Under the pieces are notes generated by a model that saw only the letters and a program-made list of their open reading frames with translations, had not been told where the DNA came from and did no database searches. From the NCBI GenBank assembly GCA_009720755.1, contig WNKV01000009.1:124001-188000 (forward strand): a stretch of DNA of 64,000 bases. Direction: 5' to 3'. This document shows positions 52,391 through 62,504 of this stretch, piece by piece; positions within the stretch are counted from its first letter, which is position 1; the number at the start of each line of letters is the position of its first letter. The position numbers and the translations under genes were made by a program. This DNA comes from Rhodoplanes serenus. GTDB lineage: Bacteria; Pseudomonadota; Alphaproteobacteria; Rhizobiales; Xanthobacteraceae.

Positions 52391-53140
52391 TCACACGTGC
52401 TGGCCGCCGTTGATGTGAATCTCGGCGCCGTTCACGTAGGACGAGGTCTCGGTGCACAGCACATAGATGATCTTGGCCACCTCGTCGGTGGTGCCGAGGC
52501 GCTGCATCGGGATCTGGGCGACGATCTTGTCGGTGCCGGGCGACAGGATCGAGGTGTCGATCTCGCCGGGCGCGATGGCGTTGACCCGGATGCCGAGGCG
52601 GCCGAAGTCGGACGCCATCTCGCGGGTGAGTGCCGCGAGCGCCGCCTTGGAGGTGGAATAGGCCGAGCCGGCGAACGGATGCACGCGCGAGCCGGCGATG
52701 GACGTGACGTTGACCACCGAGCCCTTGGCGGCCTTCAGCTCCTCGATCAGGCCGCGCGCCAGCATGACGGGGGCGAAGAAGTTCACCTGAAAGACGGTCT
52801 GCCACACGTCGAGCGTGGTGTTGACGGTGCCGAGGCGGCCACCTTCCTCGTCCTTGGGCGAGATGCCGGCATTGTTCACCAGCGCGTGCAGCTGGCCGTC
52901 GAGGCGCTCCTTCACCTCTGCGATCGCCTCGCGGGTCGAGATCGGGTCGGCGAGATCGACCTGGAGGTGATCCTCCGGCCCGCTCGCCCACGGGCAGTTC
53001 TCCGGGAAGGCGTGGCGCGAGCAGGTGATCACCCGCCAGCCCGCGGCCGAGAAGCGCTTGACGGTGGCGTGCCCGATGCCGCGGCTGGCGCCGGTGAGCA
53101 GCAGGGTGCGGCGGGGCTGGTTGCTCAGCGGGGTATTCAT
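52391..53140 (-). CDS. Short-chain dehydrogenase/reductase
   Basis: A 249-residue classical SDR. The NAD(P) motif TGASRGIG is at 16-23. NNAG is seen in ALVNNAGISPKDEEGG. The catalytic Tyr-x3-Lys is in SAYSTSKAALAAL with the Ser in NVTSIAGS, and the C-terminal NGAEIHINGG is typical. An Arg in the SRHAF segment after the first Rossmann unit suggests NADP preference. It sits 38 bases after pdxH and 137 before glpR, all on the minus strand. The substrate is unknown; fabG-like ketoacyl reduction or a sugar/polyol oxidation linked to the glycerol genes are both possible. Confidence 0.9.
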   Translation of the reverse strand: MNTPLSNQPRRTLLLTGASRGIGHATVKRFSAAGWRVITCSRHAFPENCPWASGPEDHLQVDLADPISTREAIAEVKERLDGQLHALVNNAGISPKDEEGGRLGTVNTTLDVWQTVFQVNFFAPVMLARGLIEELKAAKGSVVNVTSIAGSRVHPFAGSAYSTSKAALAALTREMASDFGRLGIRVNAIAPGEIDTSILSPGTDKIVAQIPMQRLGTTDEVAKIIYVLCTETSSYVNGAEIHINGGQHV

Positions 53141-53178
53141 CGGGGCGGCCCTCGGGTGAATGGGTTCGTGGTTCGAAA

Positions 53179-53820
53179 TCAGGGGTAGAGCCGGTACTTG
53201 GTCCACGGCGCGCCGGTGCGCTCGCGTTTGAAGACGATACGGTCGTGCAGCCGGAACGGCCGGTCGTGCCAGAACTCGATCGACAGCGGCGCCAGCCGGT
53301 AGCCACCCCAGTGGGGCGGCCGCGGCACCGGGCCGATCGCGTACTTGGCGGAGTAATAGGCGACCGCCTTCTCGAAGGCCAGCCGGCTCTCCAGCGGCGT
53401 CGACTGCTTGCTGGCCCAGGCGCCGATGCGCGACTGGCGCGGCCGGCTGGCGAAATAGGCGTCCGCCTCCTCGTCCGGAACCTGCGACACCGGCCCGCGC
53501 AGCCGCACCTGGCGGGTGAGCGACTTCCAGTGGAACACCGCGGCGGCCGACGGGTTGGCGGCCAGCTCCTGGCCCTTCTGGCTGGTCTGGTGGGTGTAGA
53601 AGACGAAGCCGCGCTCGTCGAAGCTCTTCAGCAGCACCATGCGGACATTCGGCATGCCGCCGGCGTCCGCGGTGGCGAGCGCCATGGCGTCGGGATCGGA
53701 CGGCTCGCTGCGGCCGGCCTCCGCGAACCAGGCGGCGAACAGCGCGAAGGGCTCGCCGGCCTCGGTGAAATCACCGGCCGTTAACCGGACCGTGTGTTCA
53801 ATCGGATCAATATCGGACAT
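53179..53820 (-). CDS. pdxH: Pyridoxamine/pyridoxine 5'-phosphate oxidase
   Basis: A 213-residue FMN flavoprotein making pyridoxal 5'-phosphate. Recognisable blocks are [20 protein letters not shown] (FMN and substrate contacts), [39 protein letters not shown] and the C-terminal [14 protein letters not shown] with RLHDR. The Met of [10 protein letters not shown] is used; the longer frame upstream overlaps the divergent lipoprotein gene. It is probably co-transcribed with the following SDR. Confidence 0.95.
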   Translation of the reverse strand: MSDIDPIEHTVRLTAGDFTEAGEPFALFAAWFAEAGRSEPSDPDAMALATADAGGMPNVRMVLLKSFDERGFVFYTHQTSQKGQELAANPSAAAVFHWKSLTRQVRLRGPVSQVPDEEADAYFASRPRQSRIGAWASKQSTPLESRLAFEKAVAYYSAKYAIGPVPRPPHWGGYRLAPLSIEFWHDRPFRLHDRIVFKRERTGAPWTKYRLYP

Positions 53821-53835
53821 GCGTCGAGGTACCTC

Positions 53836-54459
53836 TTGGCAGACCAGCAGCCGGCCGATGCCGTCGCGTCCGTGGGTCGGACGTCCTGCGGTGTCGCGCG
53901 TCCGTGGGGCCGTCGCGCACGGCGGGTGGCGAGCTTGAGCCTGGTGACGGCGGCGGCGCTGCTGGCCGGCGGCTGTAGCTTCTCCTACCAGTTGGGATCG
54001 CTGATGGGAAACGACGACGCGCATGGCCGCGGTGCGACCGGCGCGCTCGGCGGCCGCCGCGGCGGCGCCCCGGCGCCGGTCGGCAAGGAGGCCGAGGGCA
54101 GCACCCACGCCGCCGGAAGCGGTGGCGAGCGGTCCGAGAGCCGCGCCGACCCGGCCGCGGCGGATGCGGCGAGCGCGCTGCCGGGCGAGGCGGACCTGGC
54201 GGTGGCCCGCACCGCTATCGCCGAGGTGCTAGGCAAGAGCGGCACCACCGCCAGTGCGTCCTGGGAAAATCCGTCGACCGGCGCCCGCGGCACCGTCACG
54301 CCGCTGACCGCCCCGCAGCGGGAGGGCGGCCGCACCTGCCGCGACTTCCTGGTCAGCCATGTCCGCGACGGCCGCGAGACCTGGCTGGAAGGTGGCGCCT
54401 GCCGGATCACCACCGGCCGCTGGCAGGTCACCCGGCTGAAGCCTTGGAAGCGGGCCTGA
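53836..54459 (+). CDS. RT0821/Lpp0805-type surface-antigen lipoprotein
   Basis: A putative outer-membrane lipoprotein of about 207 residues. An Arg-rich n-region (GRRARR) and hydrophobic stretch lead to the lipobox LLAGGC. A low-complexity Gly/Ala/Glu linker follows, then a C-terminal domain of about 90 residues with [27 protein letters not shown] and [13 protein letters not shown], the pattern of the 17-kDa-antigen-related family. No ATG fits. A TTG at 53836 has GAGG upstream and leaves a 15-base gap to the divergent pdxH start, whereas a GTG at 53794 would overlap pdxH. The start is therefore uncertain. Its function is unknown. Confidence 0.75.
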   Translation: MADQQPADAVASVGRTSCGVARPWGRRARRVASLSLVTAAALLAGGCSFSYQLGSLMGNDDAHGRGATGALGGRRGGAPAPVGKEAEGSTHAAGSGGERSESRADPAAADAASALPGEADLAVARTAIAEVLGKSGTTASASWENPSTGARGTVTPLTAPQREGGRTCRDFLVSHVRDGRETWLEGGACRITTGRWQVTRLKPWKRA

Positions 54460-54609
54460 GGGCGGGGGCGGGCGGTTCGCTCCCGCGCCGCGGCGCTCAC
54501 GCGGGGCAGCATCGGGCTGCCGGCGCGTTGCGGAAATGCCCGATTCCCCCCACATTCGGCACGACCCTGGGCGCACCGCGCCCGACCCGAGTTCCGGAGT
54601 TTTCGATCG

Positions 54610-55626
54610 ATGCGCAACCCCTATGACGTCCTCGGGGTGCCGCGGACGGCGGACGCGGCCGCCATCAAGGGCGCATTCCGCAAGCTCGCCAAGAAGCTGC
54701 ACCCCGACGCCAACAAGGACGACCCGAAGAGTGCCAAGCGGTTCGCCGAGGTGAACTCCGCCTACGAGATCCTCGGCGACGAGAAGAAGCGCAAGGCGTT
54801 CGACCGCGGCGAGATCGACGCCGAGGGCAAGCCCCGCTTCCACGGCTTCGAAGGCTTCGGCGGCCATCCGGGCGGCTTTCCGGGCGGTGGCGCCGGGGCG
54901 GGGCCTGGCGGCGCCCATTTCGAAAGCTTCTCGTTCGGTCCGGAGGGCTTCCGCCGGGCCGGCGGCGCCGGCGCGGGCGGCCCCCGCGGCTTCGGCGGCT
55001 TCGAGGATCTGCTCAAGGACGTGTTCGGCGGCGCCGCGGCGGGACGCCGTGGCGGGTTCGCCGGCGGGTCCCATTTCGAGCCCGAGGACCTGCATCCGCA
55101 GCCGCCCGGCCGCGACGTCGAGGTCGCCGTCACCATCTCGCTGGCCGAGGCCGCCCAGGGCGGGACCCGCCGGGTGCATCTGCCGACCGGCAAGGAGGTC
55201 GAGGTCAAGATTCCGCCCGGCCTCGCCGACGGCCAGCAAATCCGCCTGAAGGGGCAGGGGCTGCCCGGCCCCGGCGCGGTCGGCGATGCGCTGATCACCG
55301 TCACCATCGCGCCGCACCCGGTGTTCGAGCGCGACGGCGCCAACCTGCGGCTCGATCTGCCGGTGACGCTCTACGAGGCGGTGCTGGGCGGCAAGGTGAG
55401 GGTGCCGACGCTGGACGGTGCCGTCGAGCTGGCGATTCCGCCGGGCACGTCGAGCGGCCGCACCTTCCGGCTCAAGGGCAAGGGCCTGCCCGCCAAGGGC
55501 GGGCCCGGCGACCTGCTCGCCAGCGTCCGCATCGTGCTGCCGCCCGAGGGGGACCCGGAGCTCGACGACCTGATGCGCCATTGGCGCGACGCCCGGCCCT
55601 ACGATCCGCGCCGCGACCTAGCCTGA
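54610..55626 (+). CDS. CbpA-type J-domain co-chaperone (DnaJ class B-like)
   Basis: A 338-residue Hsp40. The J domain covers residues 2-65 with the essential HPD in KLHPDANKDD. A Gly/Phe-rich linker (FGGHPGGFPGGGAGAG and repeats) spans about 80-155. Two peptide-binding beta domains follow (GRDVEVAVTISLAEAAQGG, LPVTLYEAVLGGKVRVPTLDG). No CxxCxGxG zinc-finger repeats are present, so it is not DnaJ proper. It would stimulate DnaK ATPase and deliver clients. It is followed by fabI after 163 bases. Confidence 0.93.
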   Translation: MRNPYDVLGVPRTADAAAIKGAFRKLAKKLHPDANKDDPKSAKRFAEVNSAYEILGDEKKRKAFDRGEIDAEGKPRFHGFEGFGGHPGGFPGGGAGAGPGGAHFESFSFGPEGFRRAGGAGAGGPRGFGGFEDLLKDVFGGAAAGRRGGFAGGSHFEPEDLHPQPPGRDVEVAVTISLAEAAQGGTRRVHLPTGKEVEVKIPPGLADGQQIRLKGQGLPGPGAVGDALITVTIAPHPVFERDGANLRLDLPVTLYEAVLGGKVRVPTLDGAVELAIPPGTSSGRTFRLKGKGLPAKGGPGDLLASVRIVLPPEGDPELDDLMRHWRDARPYDPRRDLA

Positions 55627-55789
55627 GCCCGTCGCTCCGGAGGCTGCCCCGCCCCGGCGAGCCGCCTCCGGCCGCCCCCCGATTCCGACCAATTGCCCAC
55701 GCGAAGGGCCGTGTGTGGCGCCTTGATGGTCATCGGGGGCTGTGCCATAGGTGCCGCCGCGCCGGTCTCCGGCCGCTTTGAGGACAACC

Positions 55790-56608
55790 ATGCCGGATAC
55801 TGCGGGGCTGCTGCGCGGCAAGCGCGGCCTTATCTTTGGAATCGCCAACAATCGTTCGATCGCGTGGGGCATCGCCCGGGCCGCGCATGCGCACGGCGCC
55901 GAGCTCGGATTCACCTATCAGGGCGATGTGCTGAAGAAGCGGGTGGAGCCGCTGGCCAAGGAGCTCGGCGCCCGCCTGATCGGCCATTGCGACGTCACCG
56001 AGCCGGCCACCATCGATGCTGTGTTCGCCGAGGCGGCGGCCGTGTTCGGCAGCATCGACTTCGTCGTCCACGCCGTGGCGTTCTCGGACAAGGACCAGCT
56101 CGACGGTCGCTACGTCGATACGACCGAAGACAACTTCGCCAAGACGATGCTCATCAGCTGCTACTCGTTTACGGCGATCGCCCAGCGCGCCGAGAAGCTG
56201 ATGACCAATGGCGGCGCGCTCCTCACCCTGACCTATTACGGCGCCGAGAAGTGGATGCCCCATTACAACGTGATGGGCGTCGCCAAGGCCGGCCTCGAAG
56301 CCTCGGTGCGCTATCTCGCCGCCGATCTCGGCGAGAAGAACATCCGGGTCAACGCCGTCTCGGCCGGCCCGATCAAGACGCTGGCGGCCTCCGGCATCGG
56401 TGACTTCCGCTACATCCTGCGCTGGAACGAGTACAACTCGCCGCTCAAGCGCACCGTCACCATCGACGAGGTGGGCGACACCGCGGTCTATCTCCTGTCC
56501 GACATGGCGCGCGGCGTCACCGGCGAGATCCACCATGTCGATGCCGGTTACCATGTGGTCGGCATGAAGCGGCCCGACGCCCCCGACATCACCGTCGTCA
56601 AGGAGTGA
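55790..56608 (+). CDS. fabI: Enoyl-[acyl-carrier-protein] reductase (NADH), FabI
   Basis: A 272-residue SDR-fold enzyme catalysing the last step of each fatty-acid elongation cycle. The FabI-specific nucleotide motif reads GIANNRSIAWGIA near residues 17-29. The catalytic Tyr-x6-Lys is in YNVMGVAKAGLE, and SAGPIKTLAASGI with the substrate loop follows, as in FabI targeted by triclosan and isoniazid-type inhibitors. The start at 55790 has TTGAGGAC upstream. The downstream gene is aroC. Confidence 0.95.
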   Translation: MPDTAGLLRGKRGLIFGIANNRSIAWGIARAAHAHGAELGFTYQGDVLKKRVEPLAKELGARLIGHCDVTEPATIDAVFAEAAAVFGSIDFVVHAVAFSDKDQLDGRYVDTTEDNFAKTMLISCYSFTAIAQRAEKLMTNGGALLTLTYYGAEKWMPHYNVMGVAKAGLEASVRYLAADLGEKNIRVNAVSAGPIKTLAASGIGDFRYILRWNEYNSPLKRTVTIDEVGDTAVYLLSDMARGVTGEIHHVDAGYHVVGMKRPDAPDITVVKE

Positions 56609-56716
56609 GCCGCGGGCGGCCGCGCCGCCCCGCCGCCACCGCTCGGCTGGCCCGTGCGCCGCCGAATTGACCCCCCGGGGGCCGCGCGCTACCAGACGGC
56701 AGCAGGACCCCCGGCG

Positions 56717-57883
56717 ATGTCGTTCAACACCTTCGGCCACCTCTTCCGCGTCACCACCTTCGGCGAGAGCCACGGGCCGGCGCTCGGCTGCGTGGTGGAC
56801 GGCTGCCCGCCGCGCATCCCGCTGGAGGCCGCCGACATCCAGGAGCGGCTCGACCGCCGCCGGCCGGGCCAGTCGCGCTTCACCACCCAGCGGCGCGAGC
56901 CCGACGCGGTCAAGATCCTGTCCGGCGTGTTCGCCGATCCGCAGAGCGGCGCCCAGGTCACCACCGGCACGCCGATCGCGCTCCTGATCGAGAACACCGA
57001 CCAGCGCAGCAAGGACTACGCGGAGATCAGGGACGCCTACCGGCCCGGCCACGCCGACTACACCTATGACGCGAAATATGGCCTGCGCGACTATCGCGGC
57101 GGCGGCCGCTCGTCGGCCCGCGAGACCGCGGCGCGCGTCGCCGCCGGGGCGATCGCCCGCAAGGTGGTGCCGGGCCTGGTGGTGCGGGCGGCGCTGATCC
57201 AGGTCGGCCGGCTGCGTATCGACCGCGCCCGCTGGGACTGGGCCGAGATCGACCGCAATCCGCTGTTCTGCCCGGACGCCACCGCCGCCGAAGCTTTCGC
57301 GGCCCATCTGGACGAGGTTCGCAAGGCCGGCTCCTCGGTCGGCGCCGTGGTGGAGGTGGTGGCGGAGGGGGTGCCGGTCGGCCTCGGCGCTCCGGTCTAC
57401 GGCAAGCTCGACGCCGACCTCGCCGCCGCCCTGATGGGGATCAACGCCGTCAAGGGCGTCGAGATCGGCGCCGGCTTCGAGGCCGCCGCGCTGAGCGGGG
57501 AGGAGAACGCCGACGAGATGCGAATGGGCAACGACGGCGCCCCGCGCTTCCTCTCCAACCAGGCGGGCGGCGTGCTCGGCGGCATCTCCACCGGCCAGCC
57601 GGTGGTGGCCCGCTTCGCGGTCAAGCCGACCTCCTCGATCCTCACGCCGCGCGCCACCGTGACCCGCTTCGGCGAGGAGACCGACCTTCTCACCAAGGGT
57701 CGCCACGACCCCTGCGTCGGCATCCGGGCCGTCCCGGTCGCCGAGGCCATGGTGGCGTGCGTGATCGCCGACCATTATCTGCGCCATCGCGCCCAGGTGG
57801 GCGACACGCCGGCCTGGCCGTTCACCCGGCCCGCCGGCTCGCCCGAGCAGGTGCCACTCCCGGAATCGAAAGCCAGCCGATGA
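56717..57883 (+). CDS. aroC: Chorismate synthase
   Basis: A 388-residue FMN-dependent enzyme making chorismate from EPSP. The signatures present are [14 protein letters not shown] near residue 16, the [17 protein letters not shown] segment, [17 protein letters not shown] at about 120-137, and the C-terminal [19 protein letters not shown]. The Met of [10 protein letters not shown] is the family start. It overlaps ribBX in an ATGA junction, a link often seen in alphaproteobacteria. Confidence 0.96.
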   Translation: MSFNTFGHLFRVTTFGESHGPALGCVVDGCPPRIPLEAADIQERLDRRRPGQSRFTTQRREPDAVKILSGVFADPQSGAQVTTGTPIALLIENTDQRSKDYAEIRDAYRPGHADYTYDAKYGLRDYRGGGRSSARETAARVAAGAIARKVVPGLVVRAALIQVGRLRIDRARWDWAEIDRNPLFCPDATAAEAFAAHLDEVRKAGSSVGAVVEVVAEGVPVGLGAPVYGKLDADLAAALMGINAVKGVEIGAGFEAAALSGEENADEMRMGNDGAPRFLSNQAGGVLGGISTGQPVVARFAVKPTSSILTPRATVTRFGEETDLLTKGRHDPCVGIRAVPVAEAMVACVIADHYLRHRAQVGDTPAWPFTRPAGSPEQVPLPESKASR

Positions 57884-58986
57884 CCAACGAGAACAACACG
57901 CGGGTGGAGGCAGCGATCGCCGCCTTCGCACGGGGCGATCTGGTGATCGTCACCGACGACAACGATCGTGAGGACGAGGGCGATCTGTTCGTCGCGGCGT
58001 CGATGTGCACGCCCGAGAAGATGGCCTTCGTGATTCGCCACACCTCGGGCATCGTCTGCGCGCCGCTGTCGGTCGAGGAGGCGAAGCGCCTGCGCCTCGA
58101 TCCCATGGTGGCCCAGAACGACGCGCCGCTCGGCACCGCCTTCACGGTGTCGGTCGACGTGCGCCACGGCTTCGTCACCGGCATCTCGGCCGAGGAGCGC
58201 ACCAACACGGTGCGGGCGCTCGCCAACCACAACACCGCGGCGGGCGACTTCGTGCGGCCCGGCCACGTCTTCCCGCTGGTGGCGCGCGAGGGCGGCGTGC
58301 TGATGCGCTCCGGCCATACCGAGGCGTGCGTCGATCTCTGCCGGCTCGCCGGCCTGCCGCCGGTCGGCGTGCTGGCCGAGCTGATGAACGACGACGGCAC
58401 CGTGATGCGCGGCCCCGAGGTGACGGCCTTCGCCGAGAAGCACGGGCTGGTGATCCTGTCGGTCGCCGACCTGATCGCCTATCGCCAGGTGCGCGACAAG
58501 CTGGTCGAGCGGATCAGCGAGTTCACCGTCCAGACCGAGATCGGGCCGCTGCGCGGCTACGCCTATGTCACCCCGTTCGAGGCGGTGCATCACATGGCGC
58601 TGGTCTACGGCGCGGTGGGCGACGGCAAGAGCGTGGTGACCCGGTTGCACCGCCACAACCTGCTGCGCGACACCTTCGGGGGCGCGCCGACCATTCATGC
58701 GGCGCTGCGCCGCTTCAAGGCCGAGGGGCGGGGCGTGCTGGTGGTGCTGCGCGACGGCACCGTCGGGGTGCCGGCGGCGGCGCTGCCCACCAACGGCGAC
58801 GCCCCGACCGACTCGGAGGCCGCCCGCTCGCAGCAGTGGCGGGAGATCGGGCTCGGCGCCCAGATCCTCAAGGACCTCGGCGTCTCGTCGATCCGGCTGC
58901 TCGCCTCCTCGGAGCAGCGTTATGTCGGTCTCGCCGGTTTCGGCATCGAGATCGTCGCCACCGAGCCGGTCGACCACACGACGTAG
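57880..58986 (+). CDS. ribB: 3,4-dihydroxy-2-butanone-4-phosphate synthase with degenerate RibA-like domain (RibBX type)
   Basis: A 368-residue fusion. Residues 5-205 are an intact DHBP synthase: [16 protein letters not shown] for metal/acidic residues, [19 protein letters not shown] and RSGHTEA. It makes the four-carbon precursor of riboflavin. Residues 210-365 follow the fold of GTP cyclohydrolase II, but the zinc-binding Cys cluster of true RibA is absent: the expected HSECLTGD-type segment reads [14 protein letters not shown], and no CxxC-type pair follows. It therefore should not hydrolyse GTP. Such RibBX-like fusions are known in Proteobacteria, with an unassigned second domain. It is coupled to aroC by ATGA. 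Confidence 0.9.
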   Translation: MTNENNTRVEAAIAAFARGDLVIVTDDNDREDEGDLFVAASMCTPEKMAFVIRHTSGIVCAPLSVEEAKRLRLDPMVAQNDAPLGTAFTVSVDVRHGFVTGISAEERTNTVRALANHNTAAGDFVRPGHVFPLVAREGGVLMRSGHTEACVDLCRLAGLPPVGVLAELMNDDGTVMRGPEVTAFAEKHGLVILSVADLIAYRQVRDKLVERISEFTVQTEIGPLRGYAYVTPFEAVHHMALVYGAVGDGKSVVTRLHRHNLLRDTFGGAPTIHAALRRFKAEGRGVLVVLRDGTVGVPAAALPTNGDAPTDSEAARSQQWREIGLGAQILKDLGVSSIRLLASSEQRYVGLAGFGIEIVATEPVDHTT

Positions 58987-59118
58987 CCGGTCGCGGTATG
59001 CGCCACGCCGGCGGCGCCACGCCGGCGCGGCCGCGATAATGCGATCGTGAACGCCGGCCGCTTGCCGCGCCGCGACCCTGTGCGACCATCCCGTCTCCGG
59101 CATCATGCGGAGACGGCC

Positions 59119-60018
59119 ATGTGGGCGAGGCGAGCGGCGACGGCGCTGCGGATGGCGCGACGGGTGGCGGGACTGGCGGCCGTCGCGGCCGCGGCCACCA
59201 CCGCGGTGGCGGCACTCGGTGTCGCCGCGACCCTGCGGCTCGCCGATTTGCCCGCCGCCCAGGCCGGCAGCACCGTCGACGTCGAGCTGGTGCTCGCCGT
59301 CGACATCTCCTACTCCATGGACCCCGACGAGCAGGCGCTCCAGCGCGAGGGCTATGTGGCGGCGCTGACCTCGCCGGAGTTTCTCTCCGCGCTGCGCCAG
59401 GGCATGCACGGACGCATCGCCGTCACCTATGTGGAATGGGCCGGCGCCGCCGATCAGCGCGTGCTGGTGCCGTGGCGCATCGTCGACGGTGCGGCCAGCG
59501 CCGAAACCTTCGCGGCCGCGATCGCCGAGGCGCCGTATCGGCGCGCCTACCGCACCTCGATCTCCGGCGCGCTGCAATTCTCGGCCGAGCTGTTCGCCAG
59601 CTCGGGCGAGCGCGGCATTCGCCGCGTCATCGACGTCTCCGGCGACGGCGCCAACAATCAGGGGCCGCTGGTCGATCAGACGCGCGACGAGGTGGTCGCC
59701 AAGGGCATCACCATCAACGGGCTGCCGCTGGTGCTCAAGCGGCCCTCCGCCGCCACCCTCGATCTCGACGCGCTCGACGTCTACTACGAGGACTGCGTCA
59801 TCGGCGGCCCGTCGGCCTTCGTGGTGCCGATCCGCGATCGCTCGCAGTTCAAGGAGGCGACCCGTACCAAGCTGGTGCTGGAGGTGGCGGGGGCGACCCC
59901 GCCGGGCCGCCTGGTGCCGGCCTCCGCGTCCGAACCGCGCGTCGAGCCGCGGGTTTCCTGCACCATCGGCGAGCGCATGTGGCAGCAGCGCTGGGGCCGC
60001 GGCAGCGACTTCAACTGA
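59119..60018 (+). CDS. DUF1194 protein with von Willebrand factor A-like fold
   Basis: A 299-residue exported protein. A signal or membrane segment (VAGLAAVAAAATTAVAALGVAA) ends near residue 50 at AAQAG. A VWA-like domain starting VDVELVLAVDISYSMD contains a MIDAS-like DxSxS, with RTSISGALQFSAELF and RRVIDVSGDGANNQG further on. The GGAGACGGCC before 59119 decides the start. Family members are common in Rhizobiales near aroC and fabI and have no proven function; metal-dependent protein binding in the periplasm is the inference. Confidence 0.9.
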   Translation: MWARRAATALRMARRVAGLAAVAAAATTAVAALGVAATLRLADLPAAQAGSTVDVELVLAVDISYSMDPDEQALQREGYVAALTSPEFLSALRQGMHGRIAVTYVEWAGAADQRVLVPWRIVDGAASAETFAAAIAEAPYRRAYRTSISGALQFSAELFASSGERGIRRVIDVSGDGANNQGPLVDQTRDEVVAKGITINGLPLVLKRPSAATLDLDALDVYYEDCVIGGPSAFVVPIRDRSQFKEATRTKLVLEVAGATPPGRLVPASASEPRVEPRVSCTIGERMWQQRWGRGSDFN

Positions 60019-60056
60019 CGGCATCCGTCGCAGCGACCGCGTGCCACGCATAGATG

Positions 60057-60153
60057 CGTCATGCGCGGGCTCGACCCGCGCATCCATCACCTTCGTCAAA
60101 AATCCATTGGTCGCAGAGAGATGGATCGCCGGGTCAAGCCCGGCGATGACGTC
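60057..60153. repeat. Palindromic repeat element, type B variant, downstream of DUF1194
   Basis: CGTCATGCGCGGGCTCGACCCGCGCATCCATC and GATGGATCGCCGGGTCAAGCCCGGCGATGACGTC form two small hairpins inside a long outer inverted repeat. The layout equals the element at 42814, but the arm sequences differ. It fills most of the 299-base gap before the phospholipase D-type gene; the rest of that gap shows nothing I can name. Confidence 0.7.
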
Positions 60154-60317
60154 GGAAGCACTCTAACGTGCGCCGCGGCCATACGCCGCGACGGGATGAC
60201 GCTGCCCGGCGCGATCGGTAACAGGAGCGGCCCGCCCCCACGGCACCAAATCGCGCGTCGTGCGTTGTCGCCGCGAACCCGAGATCCCGCCGGAACCCCG
60301 TCGCCCGATGCCCGTTG

Positions 60318-62504
60318 ATGACCTCGCCGTCCGTTGATGATGACCTCGCCGTCGTCGCCGACCGCATTCTCCGTCCCGGCCACAATGTGTGGCGGGTGGA
60401 GCCGGCGCAGCGCGCCGCCGTCCTGATCGATGGCGAGCAGTATTTCTCGGCGCTGCGCCGCAGCCTGCTGCGGGCCAGGCACGCGGTGCTGGTGGTCGGC
60501 TGGGACATCCACAGCCAGACGCGGCTGCCGCGCACCGGGCCCGACGACGACCTGCCCGAGACGCTGGTGGATCTCCTCGCCGCCCTGGTCGAGCGCCGCC
60601 CGACGCTGACCATCCGGCTCCTGCTGTGGAACTACTCGGTGCTGTTCGCCGGTGAGCGCGAGTGGTTTCCGTCGCTCGCCATCGACGACCGTACGCCGCC
60701 CCAGGTGATCCTGCGGCTCGACGACCGGCTGCCGTTCGGCTCGTCGCAGCATCAGAAGATCGTCCTGGTCGACGACACGGTCGCCTTCGCGGGCGGCCTC
60801 GACCTCACCATCCGGCGCTGGGACCGCTGCGCCCACCGGGCGGCCGATCCCGACCGCGTCGACCCCGACGGCGTGCCCTACGCGCCGTTCCACGACGTCC
60901 AGCTCGTCTGCGACGGCGCCGCCGCGGCGGCGCTCGGCGACCTCGCCAAGAACCGCTGGCGGCGCGCCACCGGCGAGACGCTGCCGAGCCATCCGGGCGA
61001 TCACGACGTGTGGCCGGATGGCGTCGTGCCCGACATCCGAGACACGCGGCTCGCCATCGCCCGCACGGTGCCGTGCTGCGACGACGGCGAGCCCGAGGCG
61101 CGCGAGATCGAGGCGCTGTTTCTCGACAGCATCGACGCGGCACGCCGCAGCATCTACATCGAGAACCAGTTCGTCACCGCGGCCGCCATGGCGGAGCGGC
61201 TCGCCGCCCGCATGCAGCGCATGCCGGAGCTCGAGCTGGTGGTGGTGACGCCGCGTCAGTATCACTCGTGGATCGAGGCCAACACCATGCATGCGGGCCG
61301 CGCCCGCTTCCGCCGCATCCTGGAGGAGGCCGGCGTGGCGGCGCGGGCGCGCTTCCTGTTCCCGCAGGTGTGCGACGGCGACAGCACGGCCGACACCATG
61401 GTGCATTCGAAGGTGATGGTGGTGGACGATCGCCTGCTGCGCGTCGGCTCGGCCAATCTCAACAACCGCTCGATGGGGGCCGACGCCGAGTGCGACGTCG
61501 TCCTGGAGGCGGAGACCGAGGCGGAGCGGCGCGCCGTCGCCCGCGTCCGCAACCGGCTGATCGCCGATCATTGCGGCGTCGGCGAGCAGGTGGTGGCCGA
61601 CCAGCTCGCCCGCACCGGCTCGCTGCTGCGCACCGTCGAGACGCTGTCGGGCGGCGGCCATCGGCTGTGCCCGGTGAGCGATCCTGAATCGTCGCCGAGC
61701 GTGCTGCCGCTGGCCATCGAGCCGATCGCCGATCCTGCGGCGCCGATCAGCGTCGAGGCGGTGACCCGCCAGGTGATCGGGCCGGCGCAGGCCCGCCGCC
61801 TGCCGGTGTTCGCCAAGGTCGGCGCGGTGGCTCTCGTGCTGATCGGCCTGGTGCTCGCCTGGCGCACGACGCCGCTCGCCCAGTTCACCGATATCGAGCG
61901 GGTGCGGGCACTGCTCGAAGGGCTCGGCACCGTGTGGGCGCCGGTCGCGGTGGCCGGCGTCTATGTGGTGGCGGGGCTGCTCGGCTTTCCGGTGACGGTG
62001 CTGATCGCCGCCACCGCCATGGTGTATGGCGCCTGGCTCGGTCTCCTCTACGCGACGCTCGGCGCGCTGGTGAGCGCCGCGGTCGGCTTCGCGATCGGTG
62101 CCAAGCTGGGGCAGGAGCCGTTCATCCGTCTGCTCGGGCCGCGGCTCAACAAGATCCGGCGCAAGATCACCCGGCGCGGCGTGCTCGCGGTGGCCGCCAT
62201 CCGGGTGCTGCCGATCGCCCCGTTCACGGTCATCAATCTCCTGTCGGGGGCGGGCGGCGTGCGCTTCGCCGACTTCATGGGCGGCACGCTGCTCGGGCTG
62301 ACGCCCGGTCTCGTCGCCATGTCGGTGTTCGGCGATCGGCTGCTCGCCGTGATCCGCGATCCGACGCCCGGCCGCATCGCGGTCGCGGTGGGGCTCTTGG
62401 CCGGCTGGATCGCGCTCGCCTTCGGCATTCAGGCGGTCGTGTCCCGCCGTGGCGGCCGCGACGAGGAGCGCGGTCGCGGGCGCGACGGGAGCCGCGATCC
62501 GTGA
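60318..62504 (+). CDS. Phospholipase D-family protein fused to a VTT/DedA-type membrane domain
   Basis: A 728-residue membrane enzyme. Two HKD motifs are intact: His145 in SQHQKIVLVDD and His363 in VHSKVMVVDDRLLRVGSANLNNRS, so the phosphodiesterase domain (about 20-430) should work like cardiolipin-synthase or PLD enzymes. After a variable linker comes a membrane region (about 490-710) with the VTT/SNARE-associated pattern GLLGFPVTVLIAATAMVYG and RVLPIAPFTVINLLSGAGG. An Arg/Gly tail ends the protein. The start lies in a 20-base direct duplication, and no good ribosome site is visible. It overlaps the next gene in a GTGA junction. I infer a phospholipid-modifying role. Confidence 0.88.
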   Translation: MTSPSVDDDLAVVADRILRPGHNVWRVEPAQRAAVLIDGEQYFSALRRSLLRARHAVLVVGWDIHSQTRLPRTGPDDDLPETLVDLLAALVERRPTLTIRLLLWNYSVLFAGEREWFPSLAIDDRTPPQVILRLDDRLPFGSSQHQKIVLVDDTVAFAGGLDLTIRRWDRCAHRAADPDRVDPDGVPYAPFHDVQLVCDGAAAAALGDLAKNRWRRATGETLPSHPGDHDVWPDGVVPDIRDTRLAIARTVPCCDDGEPEAREIEALFLDSIDAARRSIYIENQFVTAAAMAERLAARMQRMPELELVVVTPRQYHSWIEANTMHAGRARFRRILEEAGVAARARFLFPQVCDGDSTADTMVHSKVMVVDDRLLRVGSANLNNRSMGADAECDVVLEAETEAERRAVARVRNRLIADHCGVGEQVVADQLARTGSLLRTVETLSGGGHRLCPVSDPESSPSVLPLAIEPIADPAAPISVEAVTRQVIGPAQARRLPVFAKVGAVALVLIGLVLAWRTTPLAQFTDIERVRALLEGLGTVWAPVAVAGVYVVAGLLGFPVTVLIAATAMVYGAWLGLLYATLGALVSAAVGFAIGAKLGQEPFIRLLGPRLNKIRRKITRRGVLAVAAIRVLPIAPFTVINLLSGAGGVRFADFMGGTLLGLTPGLVAMSVFGDRLLAVIRDPTPGRIAVAVGLLAGWIALAFGIQAVVSRRGGRDEERGRGRDGSRDP

